A DNA stretch of 64,000 bases from Gordonia bronchialis DSM 43247 (lineage in GTDB: Bacteria > Actinomycetota > Actinomycetes > Mycobacteriales > Mycobacteriaceae): the NCBI RefSeq assembly GCF_000024785.1, contig NC_013441.1, positions 2,232,001 to 2,296,000 of the forward strand, given 5' to 3'. Below, in pieces: positions 40,300 to 49,257 of the stretch. The notes under the pieces are model-generated. The model ran no database searches. It worked only from the letters and a program-made list of their open reading frames with translations, and was not told the DNA's origin. The position numbers and the translations under genes are program-made. Numbering within the stretch: position 1 is the stretch's first letter; each line of letters opens with the position of its first letter.

Positions 40300-40462
40300 T
40301 GTCCCGTGTTGGAGATTCGTTTGCGCGAGTCCGGCGATCCAGGTGGATGCATCGCAAGGCGGCGGAGGACGCAGCTACTGGTTGTACCTGCGACGACGCC
40401 AACGCAGCGAGGCGCCGCCTGGGCGTCGGAATCGTCAACGAATTTCCAACACGGGACACTAG
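40296..40462. mobile_element. TA-flanked miniature inverted-repeat element (candidate MITE)
   Basis: The left end 40296-40321 and the reverse complement of the right end 40437-40462 agree at 25 of 26 bases, differing only at position 19. Both begin CTAGTGTCCCGTGTTGGA. The core of about 115 bases has a further inverted pair (AGGCGGCG and CGCCGCCT) and no plausible gene. Taking TA as a target duplication, the outer bases GTGTCCC/GGGACAC are the element termini, as in IS630/Tc1-mariner-type elements. No transposase is present in the window, so it would be non-autonomous. Confidence 0.7.
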
Positions 40463-41115
40463 GGCGTCTTCCCGTCGCGCAGCTTCGTCGCCATCACCGC
40501 GACCTGAGTGCGCCGCTGCATGTCCAGCTTGGCCAGGATGCGTGATACATAATTCTTGATCGTCTTCTCCGCCAAGAACATTCGCTCGGCGATCTGCCGG
40601 TTGGTCATGCCCTCGCCGATGAGGTTGAAGACCTCGCGCTCCTGACTCGTGAGTTCGGCGAGCGGGTCGGGCCGGTCCTTGCCGTCGCGGAGCTTGGCCA
40701 GCAGGGCGGCCGTACTCCGGTCGTCGAGCAGCGAACCGCCGCGTCCCACCGTGCGCACCGCGGCCACCAGGTTGTGGCCGAGGATCTGTTTGAGCACGAA
40801 CCCGGAGGCGCCGGCCAGGACCGCGGCGAGCAGTGCGTCGTCGTCGGCGTAGCTGGTCAGCATCAGGCAGTGGATGGACGGATTGGCGGCGCGGACGTCA
40901 CGGCACAGCTCGACACCGTTCCCGTCGGGCAGACGGACGTCGAGGACGGCCACATCGGGTGTGGTGGCGCTGATACCGACCTTCGCCTCGCGCACCGACG
41001 CGGCCTCGCCCACGACCTCGATGTCACCGGCCGTACCGAGCAGATCGCGTAGCCCGCGGCGGACCAGCTCGTGATCGTCGACGAGGAAGGCGCGCACGGG
41101 CGTATCGGCTGACAT
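40459..41115 (-). CDS. DosR/DevR-like response regulator (NarL/LuxR class)
   Basis: This 218-residue regulator has a receiver domain with [15 protein letters not shown] and the phospho-acceptor Asp in [19 protein letters not shown]. The C-terminal LuxR-type helix-turn-helix reads [33 protein letters not shown]. Several stretches are near identical to DosR of M. tuberculosis. The ATG at 41115 lies 6 bases after TATTTT (minus strand, 41127-41122), so the mRNA is probably leaderless. Its TAG stop lies in the right-end CTAG of the element. The GAF kinase encoded at 37619-39268 is the probable partner. Confidence 0.88.
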   Translation of the reverse strand: MSADTPVRAFLVDDHELVRRGLRDLLGTAGDIEVVGEAASVREAKVGISATTPDVAVLDVRLPDGNGVELCRDVRAANPSIHCLMLTSYADDDALLAAVLAGASGFVLKQILGHNLVAAVRTVGRGGSLLDDRSTAALLAKLRDGKDRPDPLAELTSQEREVFNLIGEGMTNRQIAERMFLAEKTIKNYVSRILAKLDMQRRTQVAVMATKLRDGKTP

Positions 41116-41168
41116 ATCTCGAAAATACCCGAGGAGCCTGCGCGATTCGCGACGTCGGTCCCGGCGCA

Positions 41169-41188
41169 TTCGGGACTTTGGCCCCACG
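41169..41188 (+). promoter_or_regulatory. Candidate DosR box
   Basis: TTCGGGACTTTGGCCCCACG matches the DosR consensus TTSGGGACTWWAGTCCCSAA at 15 of 20 positions, with the first 11 all matching. It lies in the divergent region between the DosR-like gene and the desaturase gene, 66 bases before the TTG start of the latter. Confidence 0.55.
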
Positions 41189-41254
41189 ATCATCAGCCGT
41201 CACACGCGCAGAGTGACGATCGCACCAGTAACAACTGACACAGGAGTGTGTGCG

Positions 41255-42250
41255 TTGACCATCCTCATCGGTTCGCCCGAACTCAATGACACGGGAATGA
41301 CCGGCTCCGACCTCCTCCGGGAACTGCTCCCGGTCTGCGAGAGCGAAGTCGAACGGCACATGAAGATGACCAAGGACTGGCACCCGCACGACTACGTGCC
41401 GTGGGACGACGGACGCAACTTCGCGGCCCTCGGTGGTGAGGACTGGGACCCGTCACAGTCGCAGCTGTCGGAGACGGCCAAGGCCGCGATGATCACCAAT
41501 CTGCTGACCGAGGACAACCTGCCGTCGTATCACCGGGTGATCGCCGACAACTTCAGCCTCGACGATGCGTGGGGATTCTGGGTCGGCCGGTGGACGGCCG
41601 AGGAGATGCGGCACTCGGTGGTGATGCGCGACTACCTCGTCGTGACCCGGGGGGTGGATCCGGTGGAGCTCGAGAACATCCGCATGGAGCACATGACCCA
41701 CGGTTTCAACCCGCTGCCCGAGGACGACGGTCAGCGCGACCACAGCTTCGACATGCTCTACGCCGTCGCCTATGTGAGCTTCCAGGAGCTCGCCACCCGC
41801 GTCAGCCACCGCAACACCGGGAAGGCCTGCGGCGACCCGATCGCCGACCGCATGCTGCAGCGGGTGGCGGCCGACGAGAACCTGCACATGCTCTTCTACC
41901 GCAACATCGTCGCCGGCGCGCTGGACCTCGTGCCCGACCAGACGATGGCCGCCATCTACGCGATCGTCTCGAACTTCCAGATGCCCGGTGCCACCATGCC
42001 CAACTTCCGGCGCAACGCCGTCCTGATCGCCAAGGGCGGGATCTACGATCTGCCACAGCATCTTTCGGAGGTCGTCATGCCGGTGCTGCGTAAGTGGAGG
42101 ATCTTCGAGCGCGACGACTTCGGTCCGCTCGGCGAGCACTACCGGGAACTCCTCGGCGAGTTCCTCGAGCAGATGAACGTCAAGGTCGAGAAGTTCGAAG
42201 CCGCCCGCGAACGCGCCATCGAGCGGGCCCGTGCGAAGGGGATGGCATGA
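41255..42250 (+). CDS. DesA1-like acyl-[ACP] desaturase
   Basis: This protein of about 331 residues belongs to the soluble ferritin-like di-iron desaturases. NHIS-free ligand motifs are visible as TAEEMRHSVVMRDYLVVT and AADENLHMLFYRN, the two E/D-E-x-x-H half-sites. HDYVPWDDGRNFAALGGEDWDPSQS and the ending EVVMPVLRKWRIFERDDFG closely follow mycobacterial DesA1, which desaturates meromycolate precursors. The TTG at 41255 has AGGAG 8 bases upstream. GTG 41213 and ATG 41297 are in-frame alternatives. A DosR-type box lies upstream, suggesting low-oxygen control. Confidence 0.88.
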   Translation: MTILIGSPELNDTGMTGSDLLRELLPVCESEVERHMKMTKDWHPHDYVPWDDGRNFAALGGEDWDPSQSQLSETAKAAMITNLLTEDNLPSYHRVIADNFSLDDAWGFWVGRWTAEEMRHSVVMRDYLVVTRGVDPVELENIRMEHMTHGFNPLPEDDGQRDHSFDMLYAVAYVSFQELATRVSHRNTGKACGDPIADRMLQRVAADENLHMLFYRNIVAGALDLVPDQTMAAIYAIVSNFQMPGATMPNFRRNAVLIAKGGIYDLPQHLSEVVMPVLRKWRIFERDDFGPLGEHYRELLGEFLEQMNVKVEKFEAARERAIERARAKGMA

Positions 42251-42582
42251 CCATCATGGAGCCGTTGAACCTGCAGGTGCTCACCGATCTTCCCGACGAC
42301 GACGAGTGCACGGGATGCTGCGGAACCTGCGAGCAGCCGCGCGAGGACGCACCTGGGGTCCTCGCCGGGTTCGACACCGCCATCGCGATGGCCGAAGCGG
42401 CCGCCGACCACAACCCGACGTGGTGGAACGACATTCGCACGCGCGCGCAGGATGCGTCGGCGGCGGAGTACTGCTCGTCGATGCTCCTCGGCGCACTACT
42501 GCAGTCCGCGGCCCACCGCCTCGGCGTGCCGGCCGCCGATGTCTGGGCCCACATCCGCCGGACGGGTGAACTGCCTCTCTGA
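42247..42582 (+). CDS. Small Cys-rich protein coupled to the desaturase
   Basis: This 111-residue protein is translated from an ATG overlapping the desaturase stop (ATGA). An N-terminal C-x-x-C-C-x-x-C cluster in DECTGCCGTCEQ is followed by a mostly helical body (MAEAAADHNPTWWNDI, SMLLGALLQSAAHRLG). A further Cys lies in AAEYCSSML. I do not recognise the family. The four clustered Cys suggest a metal or Fe-S site. An electron-transfer or assembly partner for the di-iron desaturase is a testable inference. Confidence 0.6.
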   Translation: MTIMEPLNLQVLTDLPDDDECTGCCGTCEQPREDAPGVLAGFDTAIAMAEAAADHNPTWWNDIRTRAQDASAAEYCSSMLLGALLQSAAHRLGVPAADVWAHIRRTGELPL

Positions 42583-42631
42583 AGCTCTGTGCGACTCGGC
42601 CGCCGACCGGAGCGCTCGGTAAGGTCTCCGT

Positions 42632-43873
42632 ATGCCTGAGACACCGCCTGTGAACGCGGGATTCGCCGCCGGAGAAGGCCACTATCTCGTCGGTCTCGAC
42701 CTGGCCGGACGCAAGGTCGTGGTAGTCGGTGGCGGGTCGGTGGCGCAGCGCCGCCTGCCGAACCTGGTGTCCTCGGGTGCGCAGGTCCACGTCATCGCGA
42801 TCGACCCGACGCCGGCCGTCGAATCCTTCGCCGGTGTGCACGTACATCAGCGTGCCTACGCCGACGGTGACCTCGACGGTGCCTGGTATGCGATGGCCTG
42901 CACGGACGATCCCGCGGTGAACGCGGCGGTGGTCGCCGAGGCCGAGCGCCGGCACACCTTCTGCGTCCGCGCCGACGACGCCCGGTTCGGCACCGCGGTC
43001 ACCCCGGCGTCCGGGCGGCACCGCGACGTCCGGTTCGGAGTGCTGGCCGGCGGCGATCACCGGCTCTCGGCCGCTCTGCGCGCGGCCATCTCGCGGGCCC
43101 TCGCCGACGGTTCATTGACCGTTGAGGACGACACCCGCCGTCCCGCCGGGGTGGCGCTGGTCGGTGGTGGACCCGGCGACCCCGACCTCATCACGGTCCG
43201 CGGCCAACGTCTGCTCGCCGACGCCGATGTCGTCGTCGCCGACCGGCTGGCCCCGCCGGAGTTGCTCGCGGCCCTGGGACCGCAGGTCGAGATCATCGAT
43301 GCTGCGAAGGTGCCCTACGGGCGGGCGATGAAGCAAGAGGCCATCAACGACGTCCTGGTGGCCAAGGCGCGGGAGGGCAAATTCGTCGTCCGACTCAAGG
43401 GCGGCGACCCCTATGTCTACGGCCGCGGCTTCGAGGAACTGCAGGCCTGCGTGGCCGCCGGTGTGCCGGTCACCGTGGTGCCCGGGATCAGCAGCTCGAT
43501 CGCGGCGCCTGCCTCGGCCGGTATCCCGGTCACCCATCGCGGGGTCACCCACGAGGTGGTCATCGCGTCGGGACACGTACCGCCCGGACATCCCGATTCA
43601 CTCATCGACTGGGCGGCGCTGGCCAAGCTGCGCGGGACGCTGGTGCTGATGATGGCGGTCGAGCGGGTCGAGGTGTTCGCCGACGCCCTCCTCGACGGCG
43701 GACGTCCGCCCGCCACGCCGGTCGCGATGATCGAGAACGGCTCACTGCCCACCCAGCGGGTGTTGCGCACCGATCTCGCGCACGCCGGCGAGGTTGCCGC
43801 GCAGGAAGGACTGCGGCCGCCGGCCATCGTCGTCATCGGCGAGGTCGCCGGCTTCACCGACGCCGCCGGCTGA
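42632..43873 (+). CDS. cysG: Bifunctional sirohaem synthase/uroporphyrinogen-III methyltransferase
   Basis: This 413-residue protein fuses two parts. The N-terminal Rossmann domain (about residues 15-160; VVVVGGGSVAQRRLPNLV) resembles precorrin-2 dehydrogenase/ferrochelatase. The C-terminal SUMT domain carries LVGGGPGDPDLITVRG, RLKGGDPYVYGRGFEE and VVPGISSSIAAPASAGIPVTHRG. It makes precorrin-2 for both sirohaem and cobalamin and matches Rv2847c. TAAGGT at 42620-42625 ends 6 bases before the ATG, so the mRNA is probably leaderless. In M. tuberculosis it adjoins cobB; here 5 kb of accessory genes intervene. Confidence 0.93.
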   Translation: MPETPPVNAGFAAGEGHYLVGLDLAGRKVVVVGGGSVAQRRLPNLVSSGAQVHVIAIDPTPAVESFAGVHVHQRAYADGDLDGAWYAMACTDDPAVNAAVVAEAERRHTFCVRADDARFGTAVTPASGRHRDVRFGVLAGGDHRLSAALRAAISRALADGSLTVEDDTRRPAGVALVGGGPGDPDLITVRGQRLLADADVVVADRLAPPELLAALGPQVEIIDAAKVPYGRAMKQEAINDVLVAKAREGKFVVRLKGGDPYVYGRGFEELQACVAAGVPVTVVPGISSSIAAPASAGIPVTHRGVTHEVVIASGHVPPGHPDSLIDWAALAKLRGTLVLMMAVERVEVFADALLDGGRPPATPVAMIENGSLPTQRVLRTDLAHAGEVAAQEGLRPPAIVVIGEVAGFTDAAG

Positions 43874-43958
43874 CCCCCGGATAGGCACGCAGTGGAACAA
43901 GCGATCAGAACAATGAGGATTGGCATATGACCGCCGTCGCCCGGTAGCGTCGTCCGTT

Positions 43959-45482
43959 ATGGCGACATCCGGAACGTGGCAGCATCACGCGCCCACGGCT
44001 GGCCCGGAGTACCGCAAAGTGTTCGGTCCCGCGATCCTCGTGCTGTCCGGGATGCAGTTGCTCATGGTGCTCGACGGCACGGTCGCGGCGCTCGCCCTCC
44101 CGCGCATCCGGGAGGCCCTCTCGCTGTCGGAGGCCGGCGCCAACTGGATCATCAGCAGCTATGTTCTCGCCTTCGGCGGCCTCATGCTGCTCGGTGGGCG
44201 TCTCGGCGACACCTTCGGCCGCAAACGCATGTTCATCGTCGGCGTGTGGGCGTTCACCCTTACCTCGCTGCTCTGCGGGGTCGCGCAGAACGAGGCGATG
44301 CTCATCGTCGGACGCGCCCTGCAGGGCGCATCGGCGGCAATCGCCGCGCCGACTGCGATGGCGCTGGTGGCGACCACCTTCGCACCCGGCAAGCCGCGCA
44401 GTCAGGCGTTCGCGATCTACGCCGCGATGACCGGTGTCGGGTCGGTGGCCGGACTCATCCTCGGAGGCGTCCTGACCGAGGTGTCGTGGCGGCTGGTGTT
44501 CCTCATCAACGTCCCGATCGGCATCATCGTCGCCTTCGGCGCGATGCTGGTGCTGCGTGAGGCGCAGGGTGAGCGGCTGTCGCTGGACATCCCGGGCGCG
44601 GTCCTCGGCACGCTCGGGTGCACGCTGCTGGTCCTGGCCGTCAACGAGGGCCCCAACGGCTGGGGACGGCCGATCGTGGTCGGTTCGTTCGTGCTCGGTG
44701 CCCTCGCGCTGATCGCCTTCGTCGTCGTCGAACGGCGCGCGGCCAACCCGATCCTCCCATTCTCTCTGTTCGACAACACCAGTCGGGTCGCCGCGCTGGT
44801 GGCCATCCTGCTGGCCAGCATGATCATGATGTGTATGGCGGTGTTCATATCGCTGTACCTGCAGGGCATTCTCAAGTACTCACCCATCCAGAGCGGTCTG
44901 GCCGTGGTGCCGTTCGCCTTCGGGCTCGGGATCGCCGCCGCCATCGCCTCCAAGGTGTCGCTGATGATCCAGCCGCGCTGGCTGGTGCTGACCGGCGGGG
45001 CGGTCATCCTCGCCGGGTGTCTGTACGCGGCGTCGATCGCCACCGACATGCCCGGGTACTTCCCGAACATCGCGCTGCCGGTCGTGGTCATCGGGTTCGG
45101 CGTCGGCCTGGCCGTCATCCCGTTGACGCTGTCGGTGGTGGCGGGGGTGGGACCCAACGAGATCGGTCCGCTGACCGCGCTGGCTCAGGTTGCCCAGAAC
45201 CTCGGTGGCGCCATCGGCCTCGTCGCGGTGGGCGCCATGGTGACCTCACGCGCCCTTTCGCAGGGTGGCACCACCGGCCCGGTGGAAGACATGAATCCCG
45301 CACAGCTGGCCGCGCAGGCCGACGGCTACGGTCTCGCCTTCGCCTGCTGCGCCGGGATCGCCGTGCTCGCCGCGGTCGTGGTGATGTTCATGCGCTTCAC
45401 CCCGGAACAGGTCGCCGAGGGCCAGGCCGCCCAGGAGGCCGCCGACGCCGGACTCGACGCCGATCCCGGACAACATCGCTGA
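43959..45482 (+). CDS. efpA: EfpA-like MFS multidrug exporter
   Basis: This 507-residue, 14-helix transporter of the DHA2/QacA family matches Rv2846c. LMVLDGTVAALALPRI is the motif D1 region. GGRLGDTFGRKRMFIVG is the A motif loop. RALQGASAAIAAPTAMALV and GSVAGLILGGVLTEVSWR (motif C, antiporter) follow. It probably exports lipids or drugs across the inner membrane. TAGCGT at 43945-43950 ends 8 bases before the ATG at 43959, supporting that start. Confidence 0.9.
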   Translation: MATSGTWQHHAPTAGPEYRKVFGPAILVLSGMQLLMVLDGTVAALALPRIREALSLSEAGANWIISSYVLAFGGLMLLGGRLGDTFGRKRMFIVGVWAFTLTSLLCGVAQNEAMLIVGRALQGASAAIAAPTAMALVATTFAPGKPRSQAFAIYAAMTGVGSVAGLILGGVLTEVSWRLVFLINVPIGIIVAFGAMLVLREAQGERLSLDIPGAVLGTLGCTLLVLAVNEGPNGWGRPIVVGSFVLGALALIAFVVVERRAANPILPFSLFDNTSRVAALVAILLASMIMMCMAVFISLYLQGILKYSPIQSGLAVVPFAFGLGIAAAIASKVSLMIQPRWLVLTGGAVILAGCLYAASIATDMPGYFPNIALPVVVIGFGVGLAVIPLTLSVVAGVGPNEIGPLTALAQVAQNLGGAIGLVAVGAMVTSRALSQGGTTGPVEDMNPAQLAAQADGYGLAFACCAGIAVLAAVVVMFMRFTPEQVAEGQAAQEAADAGLDADPGQHR

Positions 45483-45529
45483 ATCGTCCTGTCTGCTGAC
45501 CGCCGCCGGGCCGGTGGCCGGTGCGGCCC

Positions 45530-46141
45530 TCACATCCGGACGTGCCGTAGCCCGACGGCAAGGCGACGCAGCTCGTATCGGGCAGGCCGAAGTCGTCCGG
45601 ACGTCAGGGTGAGTCCGGCGTCGCGGGCGATCGTCTCGACCACCTCGTGGACGGAGAGGTCGTCGGTGTCGATGTGGGTGGCGAAACGATCGGTGGCAAG
45701 TGCCGAGACACACCGGTCGATCTGTGCCATCGCCCACGATTCCGATCGGCCGGTCATCCGGGCGGCCAGATGGCCGCTGCGTACCGACAATCGTCGCCGC
45801 AACGTGTCGGGCGACGCGGTCAGCGCGTAATGCCGGACGTCGACGCCGGATGCCGCCAACCCGGCCATGACCTCGTCGAAGTAGGCCGGTTTCACCAAGG
45901 TCATCGGCACGATGACCGGCCCGTCCGACACCGACACCGCGTCGGTGAGGGTCGCGACAACTGCGCTACGCCACTGCGGGCGGTCCTGGAAGTCGCCACG
46001 CGCCGACGCAGGCAGCATCTTGTGGATGCCGAAGCCGATGAGTTCTGGGTCGGCGACGTGTGATGTGTGCACGCGTCTGTGCAGTTCGAATGCGGTGTGT
46101 GTCTTACCGGCGCCGAACGCCCCGTTGATCCAGACCAGCAC
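45530..46141 (-). CDS. TmrB-like P-loop ATP-binding protein
   Basis: This 203-residue protein opens with VWINGAFGAGKTHTAFELHRR, a Walker A motif in a context typical of TmrB, the Bacillus tunicamycin-resistance protein. VIVPMTLVKPAYFDEVM and HYALTASPDTLRRRL also match small kinase-like P-loop proteins. It may bind or modify tunicamycin-like nucleosides; this is inferred from family only. On the minus strand TACGCT ends 7 bases before the GTG at 46141, so the mRNA is likely leaderless. It converges on efpA. Confidence 0.8.
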   Translation of the reverse strand: MLVWINGAFGAGKTHTAFELHRRVHTSHVADPELIGFGIHKMLPASARGDFQDRPQWRSAVVATLTDAVSVSDGPVIVPMTLVKPAYFDEVMAGLAASGVDVRHYALTASPDTLRRRLSVRSGHLAARMTGRSESWAMAQIDRCVSALATDRFATHIDTDDLSVHEVVETIARDAGLTLTSGRLRPARYELRRLAVGLRHVRM

Positions 46142-46172
46142 GGTGCCCAGCGTAGCCGTCGTGGGAGCGGTC

Positions 46173-46916
46173 TCAGGCTTCGGTGAGAACGACTATCTGG
46201 TCGTCGCGCACGATCTCCACCCGCTGGCCGGCGTCGGTGAGCACCGCCGCCAGACCGTTGACGTCACGAACGTTGCGTCGGGTGCGGACGAGTTCGCGGG
46301 CAACGAGTCCTTTGTGGTGCTTGTTGAAGTGGCTCACCACTTTTCGCGTGCCGTCGGGTTGCTCGGTCATCACCGTCGCGGTCACCGCACCACGCACCGG
46401 GCCGAGCTGGAGGTAGGCGCCGGAACGGAGATCCACGACGAAGTCGTCGACGGCGTCGAGCGCATCGGACAGCTCCGGTTTCCACACCGAGGTCAGCGTT
46501 GGCATCGCCGGCAGCTTGGAGCCGCCAGAGAGCCGATAGGCGGGAATCATGTCGCCTGCCCGCACCACCCCGAAGAGCGCCGACCCGATGGCCAGACGAT
46601 CGGCCGCCTTGCTCTTGGCCGCCCGGGTCAGCGAGGCGTGGTCGAGGGCGTCGTAGAGCACGCCGGTGTAGCGCTCGACGGCCGGCCGGGTTGGGGCGAG
46701 CCAGAGGTCGGCGTTGCGGTCGATCTCGGCGAGCTGCGTGACCCCGAGTCCCAGGGCGGCGCGACTGGCGTCCAGATCGGTGGCCAACTCGACGATGGCC
46801 TCACCGAGGCGCTTGCGGATCGGGTTCAGTTCGGTGAACGAGAGGGTGTCGAGGTCCAGTGGGGCACCACGCCCGCCGTCGGACTTGGTCTCGGAGGGAG
46901 GGAGGATGACGAGCAC
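46173..46916 (-). CDS. yaaA: YaaA/UPF0246-family peroxide stress protein
   Basis: This 247-residue protein begins LVILPPSETKSDGG, the diagnostic YaaA N-terminus. RYTGVLYDALDHASL and VSHFNKHHKGLVARELV are the other conserved segments. In E. coli YaaA lowers free iron during peroxide stress and binds DNA. On the minus strand TAGGGT (46928-46923) ends 6 bases before the GTG at 46916, again a leaderless pattern. It lies upstream of, and in the same direction as, the tmrB-like gene. Confidence 0.9.
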   Translation of the reverse strand: MLVILPPSETKSDGGRGAPLDLDTLSFTELNPIRKRLGEAIVELATDLDASRAALGLGVTQLAEIDRNADLWLAPTRPAVERYTGVLYDALDHASLTRAAKSKAADRLAIGSALFGVVRAGDMIPAYRLSGGSKLPAMPTLTSVWKPELSDALDAVDDFVVDLRSGAYLQLGPVRGAVTATVMTEQPDGTRKVVSHFNKHHKGLVARELVRTRRNVRDVNGLAAVLTDAGQRVEIVRDDQIVVLTEA

Positions 46917-47016
46917 CGCACCACCCTAGCCAGTGGTCCGTCGCAGAAATATGCGCCGGTCGCTCCACCGGATACCGGTCACCTCCTTCTGAGACAGGCC
47001 ACTAGACTCCACAGTC

Positions 47017-48759
47017 GTGATCACACGCATGTCGACCCTGTTTCTGCGGACCCTGCGCGACGACCCGGCTGATGCCGAGGTACCCAGCCACAAGCTGCTG
47101 GTCCGCGGCGGTTACGTGCGCCGCGCCGCGCCTGGGGTGTACACCTGGCTGCCGCTGGGACTGCGGGTGCTCAAGGCGATCGAGAACGTGGTGCGCGAGG
47201 AGATGGACGCCATCGGTGCGCAGGAAATCCTGCTGCCGGCGCTGCTGCCGCGCGACCCGTATGAGACCACCGGCCGCTGGACCGAATACGGCGACGCCCT
47301 GTTCCGTCTCAAGGACCGCAAGGGTGCCGACATGTTGCTCGGCCCGACCCACGAGGAGCTGTTCGCCAACCTGGTGAAGGGTGAGTACTCGTCGTACAAG
47401 GACCTGCCGGTCATCCTGTATCAGATTCAGACGAAGTACCGCGACGAGGAACGCCCACGGGCCGGGATTCTGCGCGGACGTGAGTTCGTGATGAAGGACG
47501 CCTACTCCTTCGACCTCGACGACGACGGACTCAAGGTCTCCTATCAGGCGCACCGCGAGGCCTACCAGCGACTCTTCGCACGGCTCGGCGTGAAGTACGT
47601 GATCGTCGCCGCCACCTCCGGCGCGATGGGCGGCAGCGCGTCCGAGGAGTTCCTGGCCGAGAGCGAGGTCGGCGAGGACACCTTTGTGCGGTGCCTGGAA
47701 TCGGGGTACGCGGCGAACGTGGAGGCGGTCATCACGCCTGCGCCCGAACCGATCCCGTTCGACGGACTGCCCGTGGCGACGACCTACGACACCGGTGACA
47801 CGCCGACCATCGACACGCTGGTCGCCTGGGCCAACGATGCTCTGGACGGCGAGTTCACCGGCGCGGACACGCTGAAGAACGTGCTGGTGAAGGTGCGTGA
47901 ACCGGGTGGCGACTGGGAACTGCTCGGTGTAGGTGTCCCCGGTGACCGGGAAGTGGATTTCAAACGCCTCGAGGCGTCCGTCGAACCCGCCGAGGTGGAG
48001 TTGCTCACCGAGGCCGACTTCGCCGCCAACCCCTTCCTCGTCAAGGGTTACATCGGACCGAAGGGATTGCAGGACAACGGGGTTCGCTACCTCGTCGACC
48101 CGCGGGTCGTCGACGGCACATCGTGGATCACCGGTGCCGACGAACCCGGCAAACATGTCGTGAACCTCGTCGCCGGTCGCGATTTCACGCCCGACGGCAC
48201 CATCGAGGCAGCCGAGGTTCGCGACGGCGACCCGTCGCCGGACGGCAAGGGTCCGCTGGTGTCCGCCAAGGGAATCGAGATCGGCCACATCTTCCAGCTC
48301 GGCCAGAAGTACACCGACGCCTTCGAGGTGGACGTCCTCGGTGAGAGCGGCAAACCGGTACGTCTGACGATGGGGTCCTACGGGGTCGGGGTGTCCCGAC
48401 TGGTGGCGGTCATCGCCGAGCAGTGCCACGACGACAAGGGCCTGCGGTGGCCGCGCGAGGTGGCCCCGTTCGCCGTGCACCTGGTGATCGCGAACAAGGA
48501 CGACGCCGCCGTCACCGGTGCGGGCGAACTCGCCGAGGACCTCGATGCCGCCGGCGTGTCGGTGCTGCTCGACGACCGCAAGGCGTCACCCGGGGTGAAG
48601 TTCAAGGACGCCGAACTCCTCGGCATGCCCACCGTCGTCGTGGTGGGACGCGGATATGCCAACGGCACCATCGAGATTCGCGACCGCTTCACCGGCGAGA
48701 CCACCGAGGTGGCCGTGGACAGTGCCGTCGACGCGATCGTCGCGGCGACCCGCGGCTGA
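47017..48759 (+). CDS. proS: Prolyl-tRNA synthetase
   Basis: This 580-residue bacterial-type ProRS charges tRNA-Pro. Class II motif 1 includes [12 protein letters not shown], motif 2 [21 protein letters not shown], and motif 3 [12 protein letters not shown]. An editing (YbaK/INS) domain is inserted between motifs 2 and 3 (about residues 230-390). The C-terminal anticodon-binding domain has [16 protein letters not shown] at 47017 gives MITRMS as in mycobacteria and lies 8 bases after TAGACT. Confidence 0.97.
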   Translation: MITRMSTLFLRTLRDDPADAEVPSHKLLVRGGYVRRAAPGVYTWLPLGLRVLKAIENVVREEMDAIGAQEILLPALLPRDPYETTGRWTEYGDALFRLKDRKGADMLLGPTHEELFANLVKGEYSSYKDLPVILYQIQTKYRDEERPRAGILRGREFVMKDAYSFDLDDDGLKVSYQAHREAYQRLFARLGVKYVIVAATSGAMGGSASEEFLAESEVGEDTFVRCLESGYAANVEAVITPAPEPIPFDGLPVATTYDTGDTPTIDTLVAWANDALDGEFTGADTLKNVLVKVREPGGDWELLGVGVPGDREVDFKRLEASVEPAEVELLTEADFAANPFLVKGYIGPKGLQDNGVRYLVDPRVVDGTSWITGADEPGKHVVNLVAGRDFTPDGTIEAAEVRDGDPSPDGKGPLVSAKGIEIGHIFQLGQKYTDAFEVDVLGESGKPVRLTMGSYGVGVSRLVAVIAEQCHDDKGLRWPREVAPFAVHLVIANKDDAAVTGAGELAEDLDAAGVSVLLDDRKASPGVKFKDAELLGMPTVVVVGRGYANGTIEIRDRFTGETTEVAVDSAVDAIVAATRG

Positions 48760-48790
48760 GACGCGGCACCGTCTCACTCGCCTCCGTCAA

Positions 48791-48812
48791 CCGCGTCAAC
48801 CAGGTGACGCGG
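48791..48812. terminator. Hairpin between proS and the convergent ferritin-like gene
   Basis: A perfect 8-bp stem pairs 48791-48798 with 48805-48812 over a 6-base loop. It lies between the two convergent stop codons. There is no T tract. Confidence 0.4.
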
Positions 48813-48819
48813 AAGCGGG

Positions 48820-49257
48820 TCAGCGCGTGCGGCTGCCCGGAAAGGCCAGCGTCACCGGCGACATGTTGAGTGCGGCCCGCCAGTACGCGATCCGCCCGGC
48901 CGACTCGGTCAGTCCGTCGACACCGGTGCCGCGCAGCGCCGCGGAGTCCCCGCGTTCGATGAGCGATCGGTAGGCGACGGCGCAGTCGGTCTCGGCCGCG
49001 AGCGCAGCCCGCGCCGACGACACCGGATCGGTCACGTTGACCGGCAGGGTGTAGCCGGCCGCGGCCGGCGGCGGCGTGTCACCTGCGGCCACGATGGCCG
49101 CGTTGATCTCGTCGCGTCGTGCGCGGTGTGCGGCAAGTTGATCGGCGATCGTGGAGCGCCTGGCGGCCGACACATAGGCGCTGATGACGCCATAGGTGAA
49201 GATCGCCGCGTTCTCCGCATCCGCGACGGCGTTGCGGGCATCGGACGTCTCGCTCAC
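48820..49257 (-). CDS. DUF4439 ferritin-like protein
   Basis: This 145-residue, all-helical protein has a ferritin-like pattern: AENAAIFTYGVISAYVS, AAHRARRDEINAAI and ALAAETDCAVAYRSLIERGD. It matches the position of Rv2844. Glu/His spacing suggests a remnant metal site, not a proven one. Function unknown. The GTG at 49257 overlaps the stop of the upstream lipoprotein gene (GTGA), so the two are coupled. Confidence 0.8.
   Translation of the reverse strand: MSETSDARNAVADAENAAIFTYGVISAYVSAARRSTIADQLAAHRARRDEINAAIVAAGDTPPPAAAGYTLPVNVTDPVSSARAALAAETDCAVAYRSLIERGDSAALRGTGVDGLTESAGRIAYWRAALNMSPVTLAFPGSRTR

Noticed and set aside
40299..40559. Open frames inside the miniature element
   Set aside because: They are short, overlap each other, lack ribosome binding sites and show no motif.
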